The notes: generated by a model from the sequence alone, not told the origin. A DNA stretch of 48,374 bases from Lentimicrobiaceae bacterium (GCA_018001695.1 JAGNHN010000022.1:3790-52163), one strand, 5' to 3'; counted from the stretch's first letter, positions 10,201 to 20,833 are shown. Numbers and translations are program-made.

Positions 10201-13200
10201 CTGGTGCAGACGAATTCACACCTCCCCCGTTCGAAGCAATGCTGGCAGATATATACCAGCCTTACTCAGGTTGTGACATTGGGCTCGTACAAATAGGTAT
10301 TATGATTGTAAATCGTGGGTCGGATACGATCAACGGCGGCTTGAACGCGTATTACACTATTGACAATCAAACCACTGTCAGCGCCGCTGTTAATGGCATC
10401 ATTCCGCCTTTGGATACTTTGCTCTTCTTCTTCCCAGGAATGGTTGATTTTTCGGCGGGAGCCTCTGATACTTCATTCTACATGGAAACCTGGATCAGTC
10501 TGAATGGTGATGCCTTCCCTGCCAACGACAGTATCAGGAGGACCATAGTATCTATCTACAGCCCACCGCCTCCGGTAACGACAAATGCCACTATTCCATA
10601 CGGGCAACAAGCCTCCCTCACAGCCACATCATCGGATGATGTCTATTGGTTTGCCAATACCACTAGTAATACCAGCCTGTTTACCGGCCTCACTTTTAAT
10701 ACGCCTCCGCTCTATGACAACACAACCTATTATGCTGCCGCCAGGGCACCTGGAGAGAACCTGAAAATTACGGAATTGCTATTCTCATACAATGCAACCG
10801 GTGCTACAGCTGTGTATCCCTCTTTTGTTCCTGCCGGTGACTGGCGGTGTGTGGAGATTACAAATCTGGGTCAGGGAACGGCTTCCCTGGCAGGTTATAC
10901 GATGGAAATATGGAGTGGGCAAAGCCTGACATGGAAATTCCCATCCTATATAACCCTTGGCCCAAGCCAGGTGATGCTGCTTGTATTCTATTCCGTGAAT
11001 CCGGTCACAGATGATCCTGCCAACAATCTTTATGTCATATCTACTCTTTTGCCAATCACTAGTACCACGGCCAGTGGATTTATTTTGCGCAAACCTGACG
11101 GCCAGATTGCGGATGCTGTAGGATCCTACAGCTACACATTCCCAACAGCCTCTGGTGTTACCATCTTTGACTGGAGCGGCAATATAAGTGGCAGTGGAAG
11201 GGCAGGCATAAGCAGAAGCATTTCAGATAATAATAAATCATCAGACTGGTATCAACCTACCAATACCAATCGTCAGACCATCGGATCTGTCAACGTAGGC
11301 CTCACCTCAGTCAGAGGCAATGGTTGTTTCAGTTCCCGTGTACCAGCCACTGTAACACTGACCAATGTACCACTCCTGGGTATTCCAACCGTATCACCTG
11401 ACACACTGATATCCACCATCATAGACTGCGATGGCCAGGCTAATCTGCAAGTGACCCTGGGAAATATCGGTGATACGATCCTGGATTGGTCGACAACGGT
11501 TTCACAACGGCAACGTTTTGACAGCACCAGCTATAAGCAGTTCACGACATCCGGAGCTACCACCACACATATATTTAATGTAGGGTCAACGGCAGCCGAC
11601 ACCCTCTTCCTGGATATCGTCATCAATGGGGATTACTCCGATGCCGGTGAGTCCTGCAATCTCAACATTGATGGCACGTTAATCGGAACCCTGAATGATC
11701 TGGATATTGTCGATGGTGTTGATATTCCCATCACCCTGTTTTTTACGGGCACAGCCGTTCAGGGGTGGATGGCAGATGGCATTGTGAATATCAACCTCAT
11801 CAACACCTCAGCCGTTGGTTATGGCTGGGGAACATCATCGCATAAGGTCCGGCTGCGGATCAATGGAGGAGAGAAATGGGTAGTTATCCCTCAGACAAGC
11901 GGAAGTATACCCGTATCAGGAACCAACAATCTTGCAGTCACTTTCTCTGCCAATGGACTGAGGGAAGGAACATACACTGGTAAGTTCATCATTGGTTTCA
12001 ATACACCCAGGACACCTGTGAAGTATGTTCATACCATCCTGACCGTTGTGGGTTCTCCGGAGATTATGCTTACCGAGACATGCCACGACCTGGGGATCAT
12101 CATGCAACACAGGGATACAACCAGGACCTTCACCCTCGCTAATACCGGCTGTGATACATTATATATCGACAGCCTTGTGACGGATAATAATGTGTTCCAG
12201 GCATGGGCCAACAAAACTATGGTTGCACCTGATAGTGTCATCACCTACAGTGTCAGGTTTAGTTCGGACCAGATTGGTAGTCACTCTGGGAATCTTACAT
12301 TCTTCACCAATATTGGCGACACCTCTGTCTGCCTTGAGGCTGAGACCTTTGCCGCTCCCGTTATCGCTGTGATGCCTGACACCCTGGTGGCCAACCTTGT
12401 GCAATGTATCGATTCAACTACACTCAGCTTTGTCATCATTAATGTAGGTCCGGGAATCCTGGATTATCACATACAGGATCTGGGAATGGGATCTCCCCTT
12501 CCGGCCTGCATCCCTGTTACAACAGGCTATTGTTGTGGTATGGGTATTTACCAGGTGCAATTCGCAGGTATTGATCATACAACCGGCGATGGGTCACAGG
12601 GATACCAAGATTACACCGCAACTCAGCGAGCCGTAGTGAATCCGGGACAATCCTACCAGCTCTATGTAAGAACCGGCACATCATATAACGAGCATGTCAG
12701 TGCCTGGATAGACTGGAATGAAAACGGGCTTTTTGAAGGTACGGAATTGGTATTACAAACCACGAACACTTATGTTAATCATTATGCCACAGTGACAGTT
12801 CCGTTGACAGCAGCTAAAGGGAAGGCACTTCGGATGCGGGTCGCATCGGATTATTACGGGAGGCCTCAGCCTTCACCCTGTAGCTCAGTGCAATATGGGC
12901 AACATGAGGACTATACTGTGACGGTTACCGGTGGCATGAACCTAACCAGCAATACCGGAACGCTGAATCCAACTGAATCAGACACCATCGAAGCGACCTT
13001 CTATTCTGCCAATCTTTATTCGGGGCAGTATTTTTCTGAGATCCGGATCGAATCCAATGATCCGTTAAGCCCTCTGTCCATCATCACAACCGTGCTGAAT
13101 CTCACTGGTATTCCTGAAATCAGCAGCAGACCAGATAGCCTGATGTTTGATTCTGCGATGATTGGCGCAACCACCTGCCTGAGCGGCAAGGTATTAAATC

Positions 13201-16200
13201 CAGGATGCAGTACCCTGGTGGTCAATGCTATATCCTTCCAGACCAGTCATTTCAACGCACCATTTACACCGATTCACATACCTCCGGGTGATTCGGCAAT
13301 GGTCACCATCTGCTTCAGTCCACAAACAACCGGATTGCTCATCGATACCGCCATACTCACCAGCAATGCGCAGGACGCCCGCTTCATCCTGGTTGGTCAA
13401 GGCCTGCCTGCTCCGAATATTCAGGTCTTCCCAGATTCCTTCGACCTGGTTATACAGAACTGCAATGACACACTGGATACGCTCCTGGTTGTTTCCAACA
13501 CAGGAGCGGTTGATCTATTCTATCATATCCGCTCCAATACAGGGACTGTGATGCTGGATACAGTATTATCACAACTCAATCAATACAATACCGCCATAAC
13601 GGGTATTATTCCAAACCGCTTTAATTTCACTGAAGGAGAATCGGGGAATAATATTAACGATGGCACAAGTGATATGTATGATGGCGGCAACTACCTGAAT
13701 ACGAACTTCGGCACAAACCTGGTTTACTCCAACAATACCATTGCAAACAGCACCTATTTTGGTGCCGGCGGCAGATATTTCACACGTAAGTATACGGGTC
13801 TGTGGGTGTTGGGTGCTGATCTTGACAATGTGTCCTATTTTGAGATCACAGGAAACCTGGGTGCGGATGGCGGTGGCAATATGGATGCCAGCATTTTGAA
13901 TACCAGTTTGAATGGCATATCATACCTGGGCTATGTCAAGCGCGTCTACAATGCCGGAGACCCTTCCGTCAATCATCTCATCATCGTTGAGGATAATCCC
14001 AATACAAGCCAAACTTTCAGCACGAATACAAACGATGATCAACATCGAGTCTCCGGCATGAACGGGTTGAACCGGATGTATTATCTGTTATACGCGGGTA
14101 GTTCAGGATACTACATACATGATACAACGGCGCTGAAGATCATGAATGCCTTCCTGAATGTTATCAATACCTCACCGGAATGGGTTCAACTTTCCCTGAC
14201 GGATGATACAGTCAGCGCTGGCCAGCAATCCCAGGTGAACCTCACTATTGTCACCTCCAACCTGACCAGTGGACAGTATCATGCACATATTGATATCACT
14301 TCAAACGACCCTGACCAACCCCTCATTACCCTTCCGGTTTTCCTTGACTACAGTGGTTTGCCTGAAATCCAGCTATCAGAAACATTCCTTGACTTTGGGA
14401 ACACCATGCTGGGCACCACACAACAACATCAGGTGTGGATATACAATCCGGGATGTGACACCCTGGAAATTCAGGGTCTAAGCGTGAGTCAACCCAGTGA
14501 ATTTGGCTGGCAACCCCTGGCGCCCCTCTATGTTGAACCTTTCGATTCAATTCAACTAACGCTCATCTATCACCCAACCTATACCGGTCAGATTATGGAT
14601 ACTTTGAAGTTTTTCACTAATGCGGGCAATCGATCCATTGAACTTACGGGCATTGGGGTTCCTGAACCTGAGATTAGCACAAACCCGGCTAGTTTTAACG
14701 TGGTTATCGCAGGATGCGACGATACAGTGACGCGCGATCTGACCATTTATAACACCGGACTGGGAGACCTGAATTACCAGATCATTGGTGGTTATGGCAA
14801 CTCGCTCGATACGACCAGTACCAAATATTATTCTACTTCCGGCGCAATCACAACACATACCTTCCCTGGATTAGCTATCAATACTGACTCTCTCGTTCTT
14901 ATTATCACCATCAATGGTGATTTCGATTACTCATATGAATACGCTTCTCTCTTTATTGAGGGCCAATTCATTTCGCAAATTGATGATGGAAACCCAGTCA
15001 ATGGAACAAACATTGTCAGGATCTTCACATTCGGATACCAGCAGATCCTTGCATGGCTTGCTGATGGCGTTCTGCAGGTTCAGATTCAGAACAGTGGGGA
15101 TGTAGATCATTGGGGAGGTCTGGTGAGTATGCATCAGGTTCAGCTCATTATCAATACAGCAGACTGGATGAGTTTCTCATCCACTTCAGGCAGCGTACCC
15201 AGTGGGGACTCATCCCTGGTCACGATCTTTCTTTCATCCACGGATTTGTATGCGGGCACATATTATTCCAATATCGTCATAACATCCAATGATCCTTATA
15301 ATCCCAGCGTGGTTGTTCCCTGCACGTTAAGCGTTACCGGGCATCCCATTATGTCATGGTCACCTAGCTGCCTGGATTACGGGACGGTCCTGGTTGGGAA
15401 TACCAGTGATGATACACTCACGATTTCTAATACAGGATGCAGTAGTCTGACTATCCAATCCATCTCAACAGCACTGCCTGTTTATAGTGTTGTCCAGTCA
15501 CCTGCCAGTATTCCACCAAACGGGCAGGCGATGGTCATTCTCAGATTCACACCGGCCACTGCCATGTATTATGCAGATACTTTATCCATCAGCACCAATG
15601 ATGGAGAAGCCAGGATATGCCTGACCGCAACAGGAGCTGCGCCTCCAATTCTCAGTTACACGCCATCGTCCCTTAGTGCCACCATTACACAGTGCAATGA
15701 TACCGTTAGTATACCACTAACAATCAGCAACATAGGCGTTGAGGATCTGCATTACCAACTGACCGGATCTGCTGAAGACACAGTCAGGATATTAGGTATG
15801 ATCTATGCCTCCAGCACTTCCTTATTGAATCAGGCTATCAGCGCTTTGCAGCAGCAATTCACAAAATTCTCAGTTACGACCTTCAGTTCATCCTCCACCT
15901 CCAGCCTGCAGGCTGCCCTGAATGGCATTGATGTCGTTCTAATTCCTCGTTTCACGAGCAATGCGAGCAGCGTTTATAGCAATTTCGGGCCTGTACTTCA
16001 GTCTTTTGTCAACCAGGGCGGTGTTGTGATCTTCTGTGGGATTTATGAAAGTTCATACAGTCAAAGCATGTACAGCACCAACCTGTTGAGTGGCAGTTAT
16101 GCCTCTTATATCACCAGCGGGACGGTCAATCTGACAAACCTGAGTGATCCCCTCGTGCAGGGTCTTCCAACAGGTATTAGTGCCAGTCAATATGTTTTCT

Positions 16201-19200
16201 ATCACACATTCACAAATCCGGATCTGGTTGTGCTTGGAACCTACGGAAACTATCATGCCATCGCCTATCGGAACATTGGCAAGGGAAGTGTTGTGTATCT
16301 TGGTTATGATCTAACACAGTATCAGGCACATGCGGCTACCATATTAAGCAGGGCTGTTCAGCTGGGCAAGAAGAACCTTTTTGTCAACTGGTTGAGTCTG
16401 AACAGGACGACTGACACCGTACCTGCAAATCAAAGCAGCCTGGTTCAGGTATTATTTGATGCAACCGGCATGAATTCAGGACTATATGAATCTCAAATCA
16501 TCATCAAAACAAATGTACCAGGAGGTAACACGGACACCATCCCTTGCACCATGCAGATCAATGGCGCTCCTTTGCCCATCTATCCGCAGGCATGTGTTGA
16601 TCTTGGGTCGGTGATGATAGGAGGACAGCTTAACGGGCAATTCATCTTGAGAAATGACGGTTGCGCCGATCTGACGATTACGGGCACCTCCCACATCAGC
16701 CAGCAATTTGTGTACACCCTGGCGCCGATGACGATAACCCCTGGTTCGTCATATTCTATTCCTGTCCAGTTCTCCTCAGCAATTACCGGACCCTACTCGG
16801 ATACCATCAGTATTGTTACCAATGCAGGGGTTCTCAAGGTATGTCTGTTAGCCGTTGCATTGAGTGCGCCAGAGGTGGAAATCACACCCATGAGTCTGAG
16901 TGCAACACTAAATAGCTGCACAGACAGTACTACAGCGCAACTGGTCATCAGCAATCCCGGGAATGCTTTACTCAACTGGTCGATACCTGCCCAGACACAA
17001 CCCGGTTATGGTTTATCCTTTGATGGTGTTGATGATTACGTCAACCTGGGAGCATGGACAGCCGGAAATCGCTGGACCCTTGAAGCCTGGGTTAATCCTT
17101 CTTCCGTTCCGGCAGGCCGTCGCACGATCGCCGGAGCAGTGCATCAATGCGCCGACTGGGCCCTCTCTATGGTTGACGGGCAGTTTGCCCTTCTGATCAA
17201 ACCCAACAGCGCCATCTGCAGTTATATCCTTTACTCAGGTGTTTATCCTATACCCGGAAAATGGTATCATGTTGCAGCCACCAACAATGGAACCCTCGCC
17301 ACCATTCTTATCAATGGCCAGGTTGCAGCAACCGGCAACGTTTCCGTTGATTACGCTGGGACCAGCAGTGGTGTCAGAATAGGAGGTGAGTTCTGCTGCT
17401 ATGGCAACAGCTTCCCAGGGAGAATTGATGATGTCAGGATCTGGAGCATTCAGCGTAACGCCAATGATATCAAGGCTGGGATGTTCACCGAATTGACGGG
17501 CACAGAATCCGGGCTGGCAGGTTATTGGCCAATGAACGAAGGAAGCGGCGGTACCATTAACGACAAATCACCTTTTGCCAGAAATGGTGCAATTCTTGGA
17601 CCCACATGGGTTGCCGACACCAAGCCGGCGTCCTGGGTTCTGGGAGATCCAGCGGCCGGCATGACCGGACCGGGATCTGAGGATACAGTAACTGTGAAAT
17701 TCAGGTCTGTTGGATTGATCAATGGAAACTATATAAAGAACTTGCAATTCGTAACAGATGACCCTGTTCACCCTATTGTCAGCGTTGCATGCACGTTAAC
17801 TGTCAATGGCCAGGGTCAGCTCAGCCTGCCTCCTGGTTGCCTGACGTTCCCGCCCATCATGCAGTATGCGCAATCCAGCCTGATACTACCAGTACAGAAT
17901 GTGGGATGTGAAAACGTCACCGTGCAATCTATCTCATTTGGAAACAGCAATTACGCAGCTATCCCGGCAAGCTTCAACCTTGCACCCGGCACCATTCAGA
18001 ACGTACAGGTCACTTTCTCTCCCACCACAGTTGGTAACCATAATACAACGATGACTTTCAACACAAGCGTGGGGGCTGTTCCCCAGTGTTTATCAGGTAC
18101 AGCGACTGAGCGACCGGTTGCGCAGGTACTGGAAGATACACTCGTTGGCATGCCTACCTGTTCGGAGACAGACATGGAGTTCCTGGTGGTCAGCAATCTT
18201 GGAAATCCCTTATTGACTGTTAATTATCAGCTGCAGCCGTCGGTACCCTGGGCCACTCTGGTAAGCGGTTCTCCGCTCAATATACCAGGCGGGACAGCAG
18301 GGAATATTATCATCCTGTTTGATAAGACGGGCATGAACACTGGAACCTATACATCCAACCTGGTCATGCAAACCAATGATCCATTGCATCCAACCATTCA
18401 GGTGCTGGTGCAGCTGGTCGTCCCCAATGTCCTGGCACATGTTAATCTGGGACCAGATACAGCCGGATGCATCGGAACATCCATCACGCTCAGTGCCGGA
18501 AGCTATGCCAGTTATCTCTGGAATACTACAGCCACATCTTCAAGTATTCAGGTCAGTACCACAGGTATATACAGTGTAAGCGTAGTGGATGCATACGGAT
18601 GTCCCTCTGCTGACAGCATCTTCGTCGGATTCTATGATAATCCGGTGGTTTCGCTGGGAGCCGACATCAGCACTTGTGAATCATACGAGTTAATACTGGA
18701 TGCCAATGTCACAGGATTGCCATCGATAAACATGGCCGATGTCATTGTAGGGACAGGCGGTTCATTTACGACCAATACGACTGCTACGCCATTCAAGACA
18801 TACTTCGCCGACGGCCGCACACAGATGCTGTACACCAAAGCTGATCTTATCCAGGCAGGCTTTGAACAGGGGAAGATTGAGACAATCGGGTTCCTTGTTG
18901 ATGGACCTGGTAATGTTCCTATGTCAGGATTTACCATTAAGATAAAGGAATCGACCCAGACCAGCCTGAATGGATTCGCCACTGATATGCAGGTCGTTTA
19001 TCACCGCACGACCATGGGTACATCTGTTGGATGGAACATGTACACACTGGATTTACCCTTCCTGTATTCCGGCAATGGAAGCCTGATTGTGGAGGTATGT
19101 TTTGACAATGCTGTGTGGGGAGCTTCATCAAGCATTCAGTACACATCTACGAGTTCAAAGGTATGGGGAGTATCATGTGATAACTGCGCTCCCGGCTGTA

Positions 19201-20813
19201 ACCTGGGCGGAGGCAGTTCGACCAATCTGCGGGCAAACCTCCGCATTGTTGGAGACAAGATGAAGGCCAAATATTACTGGAGCGGTCCGAATGGTTTAAC
19301 AAGTAGTGCACTACAGTTATCTCTCAACCCTGTTCAGTTATCTCACACCGGCAACTATATCCTGGTAGTTGATAATGGATGGGGATGCACAGGAAGGGAT
19401 ACTGTTTACGTCAACGTTCTGGAGACACCGGTAGTAGATGCAGGTCCCGGAGACACCATCCTGCAAGGACAATCTGTTCAATTGATGGGCAGTGCAACAG
19501 GAGGCTCAACACCTTATGCTATAAGCTGGACCCCTGTTTCCAGTCTGAGCGATCCATCAGCATTCCAGCCGATGGCTTCACCTCAGGAGACAACGGTCTA
19601 TACCTTGCAGGTGACCAGCGCAAACGGATGTCAGCGCATGGATCAAACCAAAATCTCCGTCATTCCTGTACGTGATATCTATGGCAAACTAACGTATGGT
19701 AATGCTGCCATCACTCCCTTATCAGATGTTAAGATATTACTAAACAGTAACCAGGGTCCATATGACAGCACCCTGACCGACAATGCCGGCAATTATCTGT
19801 TCAGGGCTCCTGAAGGTACCTATTCGCTATCGCCAAGAATAGTCAAATCATGGGGAGGAGTCAACGCCACCGACGCCCTTGAGGTAGCTAAGCATGCGGT
19901 ATTCCTCACGCAATTGACAGGCCTATATCTTGAGGCAGCAGATGTCAACCTGAGCGGGTCCATTAATGCCACCGATGCATTGCTGATTATGAGACGCTAC
20001 GTAGGACAGATCAGCTCCTTTGCTATTCCCGACTGGGTCTTCAGTCCAAAGGGGAATTTTGGCGTCATATTTACGAACAGCCTGAAGGATATTACCGCAT
20101 TGTGTGCAGGGGATGTGAACGGTTCCTATATACCTGGAAAGAGCGCTACCAGTCTGGTAACACTTGAATATGTGCCAGGACTGGGGCTTAACCACCAGGA
20201 TGCACTCATCCTGCCTGTGCATGCGGCTTCATACATCGAGCTGGGCGCCGTATCCCTGGAGTTCATCATACCAGAAGCACTTGGCTTTGTTACCGACGTT
20301 ACTTCTGAACTGAAAGGCATTGTCTACCATCAGGAAGGACAACGGTTGCGCATCGGCTGGCACGAGACGATCCCCAAGTATTTCCAACCAGATGATGTGT
20401 TGTTGTACCTCCATTTCAAGGGCTCCAACCTGCCTGATGTCCCTCAGTTTATTGGACTTGGCCTGGCGTCTGAAGCAGCGGATGGGAACGGCAATATCCA
20501 GGAGGCCAGGCTTTATACCTCCAGCGTCGCCAGAGGAGGCACAAACCCTGTCATTGGAGAGAATTACCCTGATCCTTTTGGGAATTTCACCCACATACCC
20601 TACTATCTACCAAGAGAATCTGAGGTTCAGATAACCATGCATGACCTGATGGGGCGGCAACTGGCAGTCCTGTTCCAGGGCCGGCAGACATCAGGCAGTC
20701 ATTTATTGACTTTTGACGGAAGCCACTGGCAACCTGGCGTTTACTTCTATCGACTTCATATAGATGGAAAACAGACTGACGGCCCCGCGAACAAGATGGT
20801 TATTTCACGCTAA
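7209..20813 (+). CDS. Giant multidomain T9SS surface protein (4534 aa)
   Basis: A signal peptide (MKHFTYAVFLALFSLTTVLS) starts the protein. By eye, in order: a DSYGDGWNG-type domain (26-115); a CARDB-like region; a choice-of-anchor J/MAM-like domain (~235-410); a BNR_assoc_N-like domain (~418-560); a right-handed beta-helix (~570-960); Ig_7-like (~1120-1185); lamin-tail-like (~1186-1380). Seven ASH/SNDP-type repeats follow (1392-3740), with guest domains that include GEVED, a glutaminase/Rossmann-like fold and LamG. Then come PKD-like domains, a carboxypeptidase-regulatory-like domain, a dockerin-like region (ADVNLSGSINATDALLIMRR), a cohesin-like domain and a T9SS type A sorting domain. No catalytic site is evident, so a scaffold or adhesin role on the cell surface is inferred. 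It is the first gene of a three-gene operon; its TAA overlaps the first possible ATG of the next gene. It is exceptionally long even for T9SS cargo. Confidence 0.93.
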   Translation: MKHFTYAVFLALFSLTTVLSPYARACDYSVVLWDSYGDGWNGGALTVLVNGTAVITNATLADGSGPAVYVFSVNHGDVIATVYTAGSWSSENYYYIYDSHGSQVFADGLFDQTPVGGFAANGVCPENDLGVSAWLHPRYLCSPGTDSIVVMITNHGIYAKSGFVVSYSIDGGLTWLTDTINPTLNPGDTLIHRFSQPASFTQLGNYQAIAVVFHPVDDHRINDTLRIEVHVTPNITNYPYFEGFESGPGYWYSRGLANSWEHGTPASASLTSAYEGSSVWATNLDGVYNNNEYSWVESPCFDFSGLINPEVEFAIWYKTDAWDDGAAFQYTIDGINWDWVGQVNTGTNWYNDWGITALSYFGDDEGWTNQSYGWLQAHHNLIFLAGQPFVKFRFIFAAGTSDVDEGFAFDAFRIFQPPYMSFISAEAFHSDTTETAQGKEAANILGVRITTSGRTSPISLNALHFSPTGSTLPHTDISRSRVFGTELNPVFATWAQFDDATFSPDSLSFEGDWQLEEGDNYFWLAYDVASDAIPGNRLDASVDSIVVGDTLRSVINPDPAGSRLILEAMAGEYIIDLNGSGDYLSFNEAVADLILRGVKDTVLFRVKPGQYNERITITEFNGASSQSPVIFEPYLPDRTSVVLGMENTTTTDNHIIHLQGADHVIFRHMTIKAFPSLVKATYGNVIKCSNSANHNYFVSNIITGIPSSTTSLDYAVIRILSYCEDIQIHDNLISNGSTGIYAYGYSSPTNAPGIGVLYNMITDFYYMGINLQYQSYPACVANFISTSSNYSTLYGIYMYGCTDPAQVFMNEIQLGGSGTRYGIYLTNLSGSSKGRNLVANNFISTPQTTTSMHSGINVTGCSHVSIVHNSVQHASASNSTRGVWVSNSPQTYLINNIFSSPKGGQCFLIQDSTNITWKGRNIFYTTNNFVGTLNGIAMNWQSYMNSGFSPTDLFKDPEFFGTTDLHTFNPLLNNIGIPFPDVSEDIDGEPRSQTNPDPGADEFTPPPFEAMLADIYQPYSGCDIGLVQIGIMIVNRGSDTINGGLNAYYTIDNQTTVSAAVNGIIPPLDTLLFFFPGMVDFSAGASDTSFYMETWISLNGDAFPANDSIRRTIVSIYSPPPPVTTNATIPYGQQASLTATSSDDVYWFANTTSNTSLFTGLTFNTPPLYDNTTYYAAARAPGENLKITELLFSYNATGATAVYPSFVPAGDWRCVEITNLGQGTASLAGYTMEIWSGQSLTWKFPSYITLGPSQVMLLVFYSVNPVTDDPANNLYVISTLLPITSTTASGFILRKPDGQIADAVGSYSYTFPTASGVTIFDWSGNISGSGRAGISRSISDNNKSSDWYQPTNTNRQTIGSVNVGLTSVRGNGCFSSRVPATVTLTNVPLLGIPTVSPDTLISTIIDCDGQANLQVTLGNIGDTILDWSTTVSQRQRFDSTSYKQFTTSGATTTHIFNVGSTAADTLFLDIVINGDYSDAGESCNLNIDGTLIGTLNDLDIVDGVDIPITLFFTGTAVQGWMADGIVNINLINTSAVGYGWGTSSHKVRLRINGGEKWVVIPQTSGSIPVSGTNNLAVTFSANGLREGTYTGKFIIGFNTPRTPVKYVHTILTVVGSPEIMLTETCHDLGIIMQHRDTTRTFTLANTGCDTLYIDSLVTDNNVFQAWANKTMVAPDSVITYSVRFSSDQIGSHSGNLTFFTNIGDTSVCLEAETFAAPVIAVMPDTLVANLVQCIDSTTLSFVIINVGPGILDYHIQDLGMGSPLPACIPVTTGYCCGMGIYQVQFAGIDHTTGDGSQGYQDYTATQRAVVNPGQSYQLYVRTGTSYNEHVSAWIDWNENGLFEGTELVLQTTNTYVNHYATVTVPLTAAKGKALRMRVASDYYGRPQPSPCSSVQYGQHEDYTVTVTGGMNLTSNTGTLNPTESDTIEATFYSANLYSGQYFSEIRIESNDPLSPLSIITTVLNLTGIPEISSRPDSLMFDSAMIGATTCLSGKVLNPGCSTLVVNAISFQTSHFNAPFTPIHIPPGDSAMVTICFSPQTTGLLIDTAILTSNAQDARFILVGQGLPAPNIQVFPDSFDLVIQNCNDTLDTLLVVSNTGAVDLFYHIRSNTGTVMLDTVLSQLNQYNTAITGIIPNRFNFTEGESGNNINDGTSDMYDGGNYLNTNFGTNLVYSNNTIANSTYFGAGGRYFTRKYTGLWVLGADLDNVSYFEITGNLGADGGGNMDASILNTSLNGISYLGYVKRVYNAGDPSVNHLIIVEDNPNTSQTFSTNTNDDQHRVSGMNGLNRMYYLLYAGSSGYYIHDTTALKIMNAFLNVINTSPEWVQLSLTDDTVSAGQQSQVNLTIVTSNLTSGQYHAHIDITSNDPDQPLITLPVFLDYSGLPEIQLSETFLDFGNTMLGTTQQHQVWIYNPGCDTLEIQGLSVSQPSEFGWQPLAPLYVEPFDSIQLTLIYHPTYTGQIMDTLKFFTNAGNRSIELTGIGVPEPEISTNPASFNVVIAGCDDTVTRDLTIYNTGLGDLNYQIIGGYGNSLDTTSTKYYSTSGAITTHTFPGLAINTDSLVLIITINGDFDYSYEYASLFIEGQFISQIDDGNPVNGTNIVRIFTFGYQQILAWLADGVLQVQIQNSGDVDHWGGLVSMHQVQLIINTADWMSFSSTSGSVPSGDSSLVTIFLSSTDLYAGTYYSNIVITSNDPYNPSVVVPCTLSVTGHPIMSWSPSCLDYGTVLVGNTSDDTLTISNTGCSSLTIQSISTALPVYSVVQSPASIPPNGQAMVILRFTPATAMYYADTLSISTNDGEARICLTATGAAPPILSYTPSSLSATITQCNDTVSIPLTISNIGVEDLHYQLTGSAEDTVRILGMIYASSTSLLNQAISALQQQFTKFSVTTFSSSSTSSLQAALNGIDVVLIPRFTSNASSVYSNFGPVLQSFVNQGGVVIFCGIYESSYSQSMYSTNLLSGSYASYITSGTVNLTNLSDPLVQGLPTGISASQYVFYHTFTNPDLVVLGTYGNYHAIAYRNIGKGSVVYLGYDLTQYQAHAATILSRAVQLGKKNLFVNWLSLNRTTDTVPANQSSLVQVLFDATGMNSGLYESQIIIKTNVPGGNTDTIPCTMQINGAPLPIYPQACVDLGSVMIGGQLNGQFILRNDGCADLTITGTSHISQQFVYTLAPMTITPGSSYSIPVQFSSAITGPYSDTISIVTNAGVLKVCLLAVALSAPEVEITPMSLSATLNSCTDSTTAQLVISNPGNALLNWSIPAQTQPGYGLSFDGVDDYVNLGAWTAGNRWTLEAWVNPSSVPAGRRTIAGAVHQCADWALSMVDGQFALLIKPNSAICSYILYSGVYPIPGKWYHVAATNNGTLATILINGQVAATGNVSVDYAGTSSGVRIGGEFCCYGNSFPGRIDDVRIWSIQRNANDIKAGMFTELTGTESGLAGYWPMNEGSGGTINDKSPFARNGAILGPTWVADTKPASWVLGDPAAGMTGPGSEDTVTVKFRSVGLINGNYIKNLQFVTDDPVHPIVSVACTLTVNGQGQLSLPPGCLTFPPIMQYAQSSLILPVQNVGCENVTVQSISFGNSNYAAIPASFNLAPGTIQNVQVTFSPTTVGNHNTTMTFNTSVGAVPQCLSGTATERPVAQVLEDTLVGMPTCSETDMEFLVVSNLGNPLLTVNYQLQPSVPWATLVSGSPLNIPGGTAGNIIILFDKTGMNTGTYTSNLVMQTNDPLHPTIQVLVQLVVPNVLAHVNLGPDTAGCIGTSITLSAGSYASYLWNTTATSSSIQVSTTGIYSVSVVDAYGCPSADSIFVGFYDNPVVSLGADISTCESYELILDANVTGLPSINMADVIVGTGGSFTTNTTATPFKTYFADGRTQMLYTKADLIQAGFEQGKIETIGFLVDGPGNVPMSGFTIKIKESTQTSLNGFATDMQVVYHRTTMGTSVGWNMYTLDLPFLYSGNGSLIVEVCFDNAVWGASSSIQYTSTSSKVWGVSCDNCAPGCNLGGGSSTNLRANLRIVGDKMKAKYYWSGPNGLTSSALQLSLNPVQLSHTGNYILVVDNGWGCTGRDTVYVNVLETPVVDAGPGDTILQGQSVQLMGSATGGSTPYAISWTPVSSLSDPSAFQPMASPQETTVYTLQVTSANGCQRMDQTKISVIPVRDIYGKLTYGNAAITPLSDVKILLNSNQGPYDSTLTDNAGNYLFRAPEGTYSLSPRIVKSWGGVNATDALEVAKHAVFLTQLTGLYLEAADVNLSGSINATDALLIMRRYVGQISSFAIPDWVFSPKGNFGVIFTNSLKDITALCAGDVNGSYIPGKSATSLVTLEYVPGLGLNHQDALILPVHAASYIELGAVSLEFIIPEALGFVTDVTSELKGIVYHQEGQRLRIGWHETIPKYFQPDDVLLYLHFKGSNLPDVPQFIGLGLASEAADGNGNIQEARLYTSSVARGGTNPVIGENYPDPFGNFTHIPYYLPRESEVQITMHDLMGRQLAVLFQGRQTSGSHLLTFDGSHWQPGVYFYRLHIDGKQTDGPANKMVISR
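11382..18426 (+). repeat. Seven ASH/SNDP-type protein repeats, six split by guest domains
   Basis: Repeat units start at about 11382, 12360, 13416, 14670, 15648, 16872 and 18117. Each first half has a C-x-D-(T/S) motif and N-x-G-x3-L-(N/D/H/L)-(Y/W). Each second half has G-x-Y, usually SNDP-x2-P or similar, and in units 1-6 then GC-x2-L/V-x-(I/V). Guest inserts: units 1 and 4, a homologous ING-D beta domain; unit 2, GEVED; unit 3, unrecognised; unit 5, glutaminase-like; unit 6, LamG. Unit 7 has no insert and is a half unit. Boundaries are estimates from reading the translation. Confidence 0.75.
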
Positions 20814-20833
20814 TGAAGGAAAGGGAAAATATC

